A stretch of 54,682 nucleotides of DNA from positions 1 to 54,682 of IMG/VR virus record IMGVR_UViG_3300029787_000061; one strand, given 5' to 3'. The position numbers and the translations under genes were made by a program. The stretch comes from a virus. Each line of letters begins with the position of its first letter. Within the stretch, counting starts at the first letter, position 1. The notes under the pieces are model-generated. The model was not told the DNA's origin and ran no database searches. It saw nothing but the letters and a program-made list of their open reading frames with translations. Positions 1-6,149 of this stretch are shown one piece after another.

Positions 1-793
1 GCTCTCTCAACTGAACACAGAAGTCAGTCTGTGATACTAGGTTTGTAATCTGCTTAGTTGACTTAGCACATATCAATACCTTACTCTTCTGTAAGTTATC
101 AATAGACTGAATCATTTGTTCACAATCCTTGTCAGCAACCAACTCATGCTTGTCTAATAAACGTGACTCATATACTTCTACCTTTGGTGGTAAAATGTAA
201 CCTTGCTTGACCAACTGAGGAGCTGGAACCTGACATATAACATTACCGAATATATCACTATCATTCATACCTGCTTTAAATGGTGTGAGACTGTGCTTAG
301 GTGTGGCAGTAAAGAAGTAAGACCTATCAGCATCCCATGAGAAATGCTCAACAGGAACAATGAAGTTTCTTTGTACTGAGTTATGTGCTTCATCAAAGTA
401 GATAGTATCAACATTGATACCTGATTCTTCAACTCTATGTAATGAATGATAAGTTGTAAATATAATCTTACGACCCATTGTTGTCTCATAAAAAGATTGA
501 ATCTCAAATGGGTTTGTGGTATTATACATTCCTTTGACTTTACCACTATGAACGTGCAATACAGACACATCATTGTAATGCTCATCAAGGATTTCCATAA
601 ACTCTTTACATAGTTGCTCTGCAAGTAGTATGCGTGGTGCAACTACAACAATCGTACCATAGTATTCTAACTGTTTAACAGCATCCATAATCATACAGAT
701 GGTCTTACCACCACCAGTAGGAACAATGACCTGTCCTTTGTCATTGTCTAACATTGATTGAATTGCTTGCTCTTGATGGGGTCTTAGTTGCAT
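1..793 (-). CDS. Superfamily 2 DNA/RNA helicase (UvsW / type III restriction-like), C-terminus off the left edge
   Basis: The frame is open from an ATG at 793 to the window edge, giving about 264 residues that begin MQLRPHQEQAIQSMLDN. It shows SF2 helicase motifs in order: a Q-like RPHQ start, Walker A PTGGGKT near residue 26, a DEAH box in YFDEAH near residue 120, and motif III FTATP near residue 147. The second RecA-like domain has just begun (KVLICAKSTKQ) when the window ends. UvsW-like enzymes unwind recombination intermediates or RNA-DNA hybrids; type III restriction R subunits share this fold. The protein starts almost directly at the helicase core, without the extra N-terminal domain of T4 UvsW. 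It lies 22 bp downstream of the restriction-methylation gene and has its own extended -10 promoter overlapping that gene's stop codon. The helicase call is firm; recombination versus restriction role is open. Confidence 0.85.
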   Translation of the reverse strand, partial: MQLRPHQEQAIQSMLDNDKGQVIVPTGGGKTICMIMDAVKQLEYYGTIVVVAPRILLAEQLCKEFMEILDEHYNDVSVLHVHSGKVKGMYNTTNPFEIQSFYETTMGRKIIFTTYHSLHRVEESGINVDTIYFDEAHNSVQRNFIVPVEHFSWDADRSYFFTATPKHSLTPFKAGMNDSDIFGNVICQVPAPQLVKQGYILPPKVEVYESRLLDKHELVADKDCEQMIQSIDNLQKSKVLICAKSTKQITNLVSQTDFCVQLRE

Positions 794-814
794 TAGTGTT
801 CTTTAGATGTCTTT

Positions 815-823
815 ATTATAGCA
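815..823 (-). promoter_or_regulatory. Extended -10 promoter of the helicase gene
   Basis: On the minus strand the sequence reads TGCTATAAT, an exact extended -10 (TGnTATAAT), ending 21 bp before the helicase ATG at 793. It overlaps the stop codon of the upstream restriction-methylation gene (816-818). I see no good -35 hexamer. Confidence 0.6.
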
Positions 824-2123
824 TGAACTTAGTTAATGGTGTTTCTTCGATGACAGTTTGTGTAGTGTCCATATCTTTCTTTGATAATACATCATCATTA
901 TTATCAATCCAAGAAATTGTGGGTTCACCTACATAACCTTTCTCCCATACAAACCAAGCATAAACCATCATACCAGTTGTATATTTTCCATCTTCTCTTA
1001 ATTTATCTCCCAACATAGGGTATCTTGTAAAAACGTAAACTTTCTTCAAAGGATACTTTTTATCAGAATAAATCTCATCAAATCTTTTCTTACCATGAAG
1101 ATATGATAATGGTAACAATAATGCAAACTTATGGTTAGCAACTGTTTTTGCCTTTAATATAAACTCTTGTGCAAGTGAGAAAGGTGGATTAGTAACAATA
1201 TAATCATAATTACCTGTTTCTGATAAGAAATTAGTTTCTTCATCGTATGCACTAACCAAACTATTTTCCCATCTTTCTTTTAAGATATTGCTAATTGCTC
1301 CTGCACCACAAGCTGGTTCACATACTGTAAGTGACTTATCGAATGGTTCTACATCTAAAAACTTTCTAGTCAAACTGTATGGTGTCTCGTAAAAGTCAGA
1401 CTTTCTTCTTTTACCAGTTGCATTATTAGCACTAAAGTTCTTACCTTTCGATTTTTCCATAAAGATATGTTCTATTACTCTTACAGTTGTATCATATATT
1501 ATATCATAAATTTCATTTTGTGTCCACACCTCCTCTCTCATATGAACAGATGTCAAGGAATCGGGATGAAATGTATAATCAACATTTCTTTCGTGGTAGT
1601 TTGTAAGAACATCTAATCTATCAATAATGCTTGATTCTTCCTTAAAGTCACAACCAGATAGAAACATATTATATGGGAAAAAATTAAATGGAGTGCAAAA
1701 TGATTTCAATTCAAGATAATTTTTACAACTTCTCTCTATCGCATTTCCCATAGAGTGTGGTGCTTTTCCCTCTTCTTTTCTCTTATCATTTGTTCCTTGT
1801 TGTTTTGCTTCACATATACAAATTGGATATTTAACACCATCATGTATCATATAAAGAAGACCACCATCAGGTAAAATGTATGGGTCATTTGATTCTGGTT
1901 TCCAATTTAATGCACCAACATTTTTGGCAATATCACTTTTCTTCAACTTTTTTTGTAAAACAAATACACAATTAGGAAAATTCTTCTTCAGTTCTGGTAA
2001 TAATACATTTTTTACTGTATCGTAAAGATTGTTTTCAAGTAATTTTGCCTTTTCATTATTTGTACCCCTACCGCCTCCAAATCCAGTAGCAATTTTTCTT
2101 AGGTGGTCACTTTGAGTTTTCAT
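816..2123 (-). CDS. Single-chain EcoRI-like endonuclease and N6-adenine methyltransferase fusion
   Basis: This 435-residue protein joins two enzymes. Residues about 1-230 align by eye along EcoRI: PDGG with D86, then ICEAK with E105 and K107 match the EcoRI metal site D91/E111/K113. GNAIERS (126-132) matches the EcoRI recognition arm, whose Asn, Glu and Arg contact GAATTC. FPYNMFLSG and RLDVLT also match. Residues about 245-400 are an adenine methyltransferase: SAM-binding motif CEPACGAGA, catalytic NPPF, and an upstream YETP. It should therefore cut and protect the same site, by EcoRI homology GAATTC or an AATT-centred relative. A GTG at 2144 would extend the frame but lies upstream of the predicted transcript start, so the ATG at 2123 is preferred. 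All key residues are present, so it looks active. Specificity is inference. Confidence 0.85.
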   Translation of the reverse strand: MKTQSDHLRKIATGFGGGRGTNNEKAKLLENNLYDTVKNVLLPELKKNFPNCVFVLQKKLKKSDIAKNVGALNWKPESNDPYILPDGGLLYMIHDGVKYPICICEAKQQGTNDKRKEEGKAPHSMGNAIERSCKNYLELKSFCTPFNFFPYNMFLSGCDFKEESSIIDRLDVLTNYHERNVDYTFHPDSLTSVHMREEVWTQNEIYDIIYDTTVRVIEHIFMEKSKGKNFSANNATGKRRKSDFYETPYSLTRKFLDVEPFDKSLTVCEPACGAGAISNILKERWENSLVSAYDEETNFLSETGNYDYIVTNPPFSLAQEFILKAKTVANHKFALLLPLSYLHGKKRFDEIYSDKKYPLKKVYVFTRYPMLGDKLREDGKYTTGMMVYAWFVWEKGYVGEPTISWIDNNDDVLSKKDMDTTQTVIEETPLTKFML

Positions 2124-2146
2124 TATAAAAATTTGTTTATGCACTT

Positions 2147-2155
2147 ATTATAGCA
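2147..2155 (-). promoter_or_regulatory. Extended -10 promoter of the EcoRI-methyltransferase gene
   Basis: The minus strand reads TGCTATAAT. A transcript would start near 2140, leaving a leader of about 17 nt before the ATG at 2123. This decides against the upstream GTG start at 2144. Confidence 0.6.
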
Positions 2156-2198
2156 TTGAAAAACCCCTTGTGCATATATTTGTGCCACTTATACAACT

Positions 2199-2250
2199 GG
2201 TCAAGTGATATTAACATTAAATGATAAAATAATTCTAATATCACTTGACC
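2199..2250. repeat. Perfect 15-bp inverted repeat over the 3' end of an oxygenase gene
   Basis: GGTCAAGTGATATTA at 2199-2213 is the exact reverse complement of 2236-2250, with a 22-nt loop. The left arm contains the TGA stop codon of the oxygenase gene and the right arm lies within its coding sequence. The hairpin would form at the 3' end of the three-gene halogenase transcript. There is no immediate U-tract, so it may protect the RNA end or pause polymerase rather than act as a classical terminator. Confidence 0.7.
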
Positions 2251-2752
2251 TATTAGGTAAAACATAATGAGTTATCATTGAAGGAAAGAAAATAATTTGT
2301 CCTTCATCTACTTTCGGGGCATATTCTATAAGATTACCTGTTGGGTCATTAAAAGGGGAGAGAAAAATAGTCGGTTGATGTTTATTCTTGTCAAATTTAA
2401 TATAAACTACTGAACTATATCCTATCGCACCATGTGAATGTGGAGAATGAAATTGACTTTTATAATATTGTTGAAACCACACGTTTCCGATTCTCATTTT
2501 TGATAATTTAGATTCATTTTTAAATTTTTGCAATTCTTTTTTTAATATAAGAACAACTTGATCTCTGTAAACATTATCATTACCACTATTATAATCTGTA
2601 TAGAGATTATCAGCATTAACACCTACCTTAGTTTTTTCTCCTATATCAAAATTTTTAAAGTCTATTGTTGAGCATATTTCTAACAATTTTTGTTTTTTAT
2701 CTTTCCAATCATCTATCTCATATTTAAAAAAAGGAATATTAAACAAATTCAT
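2201..2752 (-). CDS. 2OG-Fe(II) oxygenase (phage PF13759-like)
   Basis: The 183-residue protein resembles the small phage 2OG-Fe(II) oxygenases that hydroxylate proteins or small molecules using Fe(II), O2 and 2-oxoglutarate. Visible features are the histidine cluster FHSPHSHG (H102, H105, H107) before strand SSVVYIKF, then FFPSMITHYVLP with H162 and R173 in SSDIRIILSF, the usual distal His and the Arg that binds the 2OG carboxylate. It is the last gene of a three-gene minus-strand set; its start overlaps the end of the halogenase gene by 14 bp, so the two are translationally coupled. The substrate is unknown. A perfect inverted repeat covers its 3' end. Confidence 0.75.
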   Translation of the reverse strand: MNLFNIPFFKYEIDDWKDKKQKLLEICSTIDFKNFDIGEKTKVGVNADNLYTDYNSGNDNVYRDQVVLILKKELQKFKNESKLSKMRIGNVWFQQYYKSQFHSPHSHGAIGYSSVVYIKFDKNKHQPTIFLSPFNDPTGNLIEYAPKVDEGQIIFFPSMITHYVLPNRSSDIRIILSFNVNIT

Positions 2753-3839
2753 TATTTAACCTCCAATTATCAAAGTTCCATGTTTTCCATTGACCATACT
2801 CTTCATCCTCATCTAGATTACCTTTAATTATATCATAAAATTTTTGGTCAGGATTGAAGGGGAGTGATTTAGCATACTCCCAAAAAGGACTATCAAACTT
2901 TGATCCATACTGATAATGCCAAAGAATTATATTTTCAAGTTGTTTTACATTTGTTTTTATATTTTTATTACAATTATCAAATGTATCATTGGCGAACATT
3001 CCATCCCAAGCACATTTACACAATTTATGATACATTCCAACAGCTGTTGCTTCCATTGGTTCAATAAACCCATACATATTACCCTGTAGGATTGTCCTCT
3101 CTCCAATTCTGAAATTTTTTGCAACATAATTACTAAACTCAAGTGTATCTGTGACATAATCTAAATCAAATCTAGATGTAAAATCATCAATGGCATCTTG
3201 CTTTTTAGTTATAGTGTTGTTAAACAAATATCCATAGGATACACTATCTTGATTTGGAATAATAAATGTCCATCCATTAGGAGTTGCAACACATTTTGTG
3301 TAGATCAAATCATTATCTCTTTCAAATTTTTTAGATAATAGAACAGAATTTAGAGGATTAATTAATTCCTCATAATTATCTAAATCTCGATTATGTCTTC
3401 CTCTACAATCAAATATAACATTTGCATCTATTTCTTTTTCTGGGTTTTTAATTGTTTGTTCATATACATCAAAAAGACCAGATTGTATTACATTTTCAGA
3501 CAACTTTTTAGGTACGAAATGAATACCCATATCATGCCACAAAAAAGGATGGAAAATTTTATCCTGTTTTCTACCCCAATTTTCATATAAAATACCACTT
3601 TTAAATGTTGCACCAATAGGATTATTATACCAGTTTATATCTAGTGCATCAGCGATTAATTCTGGAACTGTCAAAGTAGTTCCCTGCCCTACTTTTTCAA
3701 TAGGATGATATTCTGGACTGTGGTAAATTTTTATTTCAAAATTTCCTAAGTCCCCACCATCTCTAAGATGTTTATAAAAGTGTAATGCAGTTATGCATCC
3801 CGCATTTCCAGCACCAATAATAGCAATTTTATACTTCAT
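2739..3839 (-). CDS. Flavin-dependent (tryptophan-type) halogenase
   Basis: This 366-residue flavoprotein has the hallmarks of flavin-dependent halogenases, which use FADH2, O2 and halide to make hypohalous acid. It has a FAD Rossmann motif GAGNAG (9-14); ATFKSGILYENW with K80 in the place of PrnA catalytic Lys79; WTFIIP (190-195) as a variant of the family WxWxIP signature; and EPMEATA with E263 in the place of PrnA Glu346. It is shorter than bacterial tryptophan halogenases (about 500-540 residues), so the substrate lid is probably reduced. A cyanophage halogenase (VirX1) has been characterised, so viral enzymes of this type are known. No flavin reductase is seen here; host FADH2 would be needed. 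The start overlaps the upstream oxygenase stop by 4 bp (ATGA). Substrate unknown. Confidence 0.87.
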   Translation of the reverse strand: MKYKIAIIGAGNAGCITALHFYKHLRDGGDLGNFEIKIYHSPEYHPIEKVGQGTTLTVPELIADALDINWYNNPIGATFKSGILYENWGRKQDKIFHPFLWHDMGIHFVPKKLSENVIQSGLFDVYEQTIKNPEKEIDANVIFDCRGRHNRDLDNYEELINPLNSVLLSKKFERDNDLIYTKCVATPNGWTFIIPNQDSVSYGYLFNNTITKKQDAIDDFTSRFDLDYVTDTLEFSNYVAKNFRIGERTILQGNMYGFIEPMEATAVGMYHKLCKCAWDGMFANDTFDNCNKNIKTNVKQLENIILWHYQYGSKFDSPFWEYAKSLPFNPDQKFYDIIKGNLDEDEEYGQWKTWNFDNWRLNNEFV

Positions 3840-4354
3840 ATAAAAAATGAAAGAGTTAACCTACCTGTTTCCATAGTATCACCAAATAAATCTGTTGGAG
3901 CATGGATAAGAGATGATGGGTATGCAACTAATCTATTAAATTTATTATCAACTTCATTGTCAACGTTGTCTATAATTATTGTTGTTCCACTGTTTGATGG
4001 AGGATTTGGACTTAAATAAACAATACCTGCAAAATTTGAGTTGTCCGTATGAAATTTACTATTATCAAAATCTAGTAGTGTATATCTAGTTTTGTCAAGA
4101 GCTATATGAAAATAAAAGTTTCCATCATATTCATTTAAGGTTAAATTAAAAAAACTAGATAGAATTTTTTTAATTTTTTGGCAAAACTGATCCAATGTTT
4201 TGCTATTAAAGGTCTTTAATTCATCTGTTCTATATCCTCTCCACCCTACATCATAGTTCATTTCTTCGGCACTTGAGTATCTAGATGCCAATGCAATATT
4301 TCTAATATTTTCTGCACATGCAAAAAAATTATCTAGTATCAAAATATTTTCCAT
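3836..4354 (-). CDS. 2OG-Fe(II) oxygenase-like protein (DUF6445-like)
   Basis: From the ATG at 4354 this is 172 residues, starting MENILILDNFF. The oxygenase signature is FHTDNSNFAGIVYLSP (H102, D104), a distal histidine in SSLIHAP (H151) and R165 in GRLTLSF, forming the usual HxD...H...R set. The reading frame extends upstream to 4429, but that stretch contains the divergent promoters and overlaps the start of the opposite gene, so 4354 is preferred. It is the first gene of the set with the halogenase and another oxygenase. Its ATG lies only 6 nt below the -10 hexamer, so the message may be leaderless. Confidence 0.72.
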   Translation of the reverse strand: MENILILDNFFACAENIRNIALASRYSSAEEMNYDVGWRGYRTDELKTFNSKTLDQFCQKIKKILSSFFNLTLNEYDGNFYFHIALDKTRYTLLDFDNSKFHTDNSNFAGIVYLSPNPPSNSGTTIIIDNVDNEVDNKFNRLVAYPSSLIHAPTDLFGDTMETGRLTLSFFI

Positions 4355-4360
4355 ATAATT

Positions 4361-4389
4361 ATTATAACAAAAAAATAACTGTTTGACAA
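4361..4389 (-). promoter_or_regulatory. Promoter of the halogenase set, -35 shared with the divergent promoter
   Basis: On the minus strand a -35 TTGTCA (4384-4389), a 17-bp spacer and an extended -10 TGTTATAAT (4361-4369) form a near-consensus sigma-70 promoter. Its -35 overlaps that of the plus-strand promoter by five bases. Confidence 0.7.
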
Positions 4390-4410
4390 GTGAAATATAT
4401 ATGTTATAAT
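4383..4410 (+). promoter_or_regulatory. Divergent promoter of the plus-strand oxygenase
   Basis: TTGACA (4383-4388), a 16-bp spacer and TATAAT (4405-4410) with an upstream TG give a near-perfect sigma-70 promoter. A transcript would start near 4417, about 10 nt before the ATG at 4428. Confidence 0.7.
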
Positions 4411-4427
4411 AGTGAATAAACTTGTGC

Positions 4428-5051
4428 ATGGAAAAAGAAGATATAGAAGCTACATTGAATATAGATCCATTTCCACACGTTATAATTAATAATTTTTATA
4501 ATGAAGAGGAATTGAAATTAATATGGCAAGAATTAGATTTTTATACACATCCTAATAAACTTGTTCCCGCAAAAGATTATGGTGGTATAGTTGGTTCAAC
4601 AAACGCTCTTGCACTACAATTAGATACATTGTACTCTGGTCATAGACAGGTATCAAATATTTTAACTATTAATCGAAAATTGTTTGACAAAGAAATTCTG
4701 AATACTATATCAGATATAGGAGGTAGTTTTACGATATTCAAGTGGGTAAATGATGATATAACCAAAGTAAGGTATTATCACGATGGCGAATACTATGAGT
4801 CACATACTGACTATACCATGCACTTTCTAGCATTTTCTTATTTTTTTAGAGAACCTAAAAAATTTAAAGGTGGAAATCTAGTTTTCCCAAAATATAATTA
4901 TGAATATGAATGTAATAATAACTCTGTAATAATAATGCCTGGTTGGGTTGAACATGGTGTATCAGAGGTTAGCATTGAAGATTCTGATTACTACGATGGT
5001 TTTGGAAGATATGCTATAACTAGTTTTATTAATTGTAAAGATAAAAAATAA
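4428..5051 (+). CDS. 2OG-Fe(II) oxygenase, prolyl 4-hydroxylase-like
   Basis: The 207-residue protein has a classic prolyl 4-hydroxylase-type core: YESHTDYTMH (H126, D128), FKGGNLVFP, a distal histidine in PGWVEHGVSEV (H176) and R194 in GRYAITSF. It begins DPFPHVIINNFYNEEE, the usual N-terminal strand of this family. A TTG at 4422 is in frame but the ATG at 4428 is a better start and sits about 10 nt after the predicted transcript start. It is the only plus-strand gene in the left 50 kb and is transcribed divergently from the halogenase set. Its stop abuts the stop of the convergent adhesin gene with no gap. The substrate may be a protein, possibly a phage fibre, but this is inference. Confidence 0.82.
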   Translation: MEKEDIEATLNIDPFPHVIINNFYNEEELKLIWQELDFYTHPNKLVPAKDYGGIVGSTNALALQLDTLYSGHRQVSNILTINRKLFDKEILNTISDIGGSFTIFKWVNDDITKVRYYHDGEYYESHTDYTMHFLAFSYFFREPKKFKGGNLVFPKYNYEYECNNNSVIIMPGWVEHGVSEVSIEDSDYYDGFGRYAITSFINCKDKK

Positions 5052-6149
5052 TTATGAAATATTTGTTGCAGTAGTGTCCCCACTAATATTTGGAGAACCT
5101 ATCAGTGTGAAAGATATACTACCACTTGCTTTTCTTATTGCTGCACCATTTCCACCACCAATTCCAGGACCTGCTGTATTTGGATCTTCATGTCTCGTTC
5201 CATTTAATGAACCAGCCTCTCCAGCATCAGCAGATGCATCTCCTGTGTGTCCTCCTTCTCCTCCATTACCACCTACTACACCAGATTCCACACTTTCAGC
5301 TTCAGTTTCAGGACCACCCTCCCCTGCCTGTTCATGATCCCCTGCTGTTCCGTTAGCACCTCCACTTCCTCCACTACCACCAGGTGCACCTTGTCCACCG
5401 CCACCACCAGATCCTGCAATGTTTACAGTGGGACCTCTTCCACCTCCCCATGAACTTCCCTCTCTTTTTGTTCTTGCACCACCACCTGCACCACCACCAC
5501 CAAATCCACAAGCAATCAATCCATTCTCTGCTGTTTGAATTTTAGTTCCACTATAATCAATTCCTAAACCACTTGTACCATCTGTGCCTGGTGTTCCAAC
5601 ATTATTACTTTGACCATTACCACCATTACCACCAGCTCCAATGACTGTACCACCATCAACCTCTACTAATAGTTCAGTTCCGCTATCCCAATTTCCAGTT
5701 CTCAAAGCTACATTATTTACATTTCCTTGTGAAGATCCAATAACTTTTGTGACGTGTATAATAACTTTTTTACCATTTGTGCTAGAAGGTTTAGAATTAC
5801 CTGCACTACCAACTACTGTATAATTGCCAGATGGAGATGAAGCATTATACTTATCATTCTTTGCATTGACACGATTTTGATTATTAGAGTGAAAATCTAG
5901 AATAATATTTTGTTTTGCACTAAAAAAATCACTAAATTTTATTTCTTGATCATCTACAGGTATATTACTATTCGCACTTATACCACAACCATCTCTTGAT
6001 AATGATACCTCAGTTAAAGCACCAATATTAAGATTATTCATTCTATAATCGCCAAGCGATCTACTTGCGTTTTGCCCAAACTCATTTTCAATCTCAGTAA
6101 ATGATAATGAATTTGATGGTGGATTACCACCTGACGCTTTAATTGCCAT
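5052..6149 (-). CDS. Glycine-rich tail-fibre adhesin / virion structural protein
   Basis: The 365-residue protein starts MAIKASGGNPPSNSLSFTEIENEFG, an N-terminal block common in T4-like cyanophage virion proteins (a short SFTEIENEFG segment followed by IKFSDFFSAK). Residues about 165-340 are extremely glycine-rich (GAGGNGGNG, GFGGGGAGGGA, GSGGGGGQGAPGGSGG), which recalls the polyglycine-helix tip domains of gp38-type adhesins that recognise receptors. It overlaps the stop of the upstream fibre gene by one base (TAATG), so it is translated with it. A receptor-binding tip or fibre chaperone role is inferred from composition and position. Confidence 0.65.
   Translation of the reverse strand: MAIKASGGNPPSNSLSFTEIENEFGQNASRSLGDYRMNNLNIGALTEVSLSRDGCGISANSNIPVDDQEIKFSDFFSAKQNIILDFHSNNQNRVNAKNDKYNASSPSGNYTVVGSAGNSKPSSTNGKKVIIHVTKVIGSSQGNVNNVALRTGNWDSGTELLVEVDGGTVIGAGGNGGNGQSNNVGTPGTDGTSGLGIDYSGTKIQTAENGLIACGFGGGGAGGGARTKREGSSWGGGRGPTVNIAGSGGGGGQGAPGGSGGSGGANGTAGDHEQAGEGGPETEAESVESGVVGGNGGEGGHTGDASADAGEAGSLNGTRHEDPNTAGPGIGGGNGAAIRKASGSISFTLIGSPNISGDTTATNIS

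Noticed and set aside
265-642. 125-residue minus-strand ORF
   Set aside because: It is an out-of-phase reading within the helicase gene, which shows Walker A, DEAH and TAT motifs in its own frame.
4422-4429. Longer starts for both divergent genes (TTG 4422 and TTG or ATG near 4429)
   Set aside because: They extend through promoter DNA upstream of the predicted transcript starts.
5074-5453. Proline/serine-rich plus-strand ORFs
   Set aside because: They are antisense to the glycine-rich adhesin (GGN and GGT codons read backward as Pro and Thr/Ser) and have no promoter or ribosome site.
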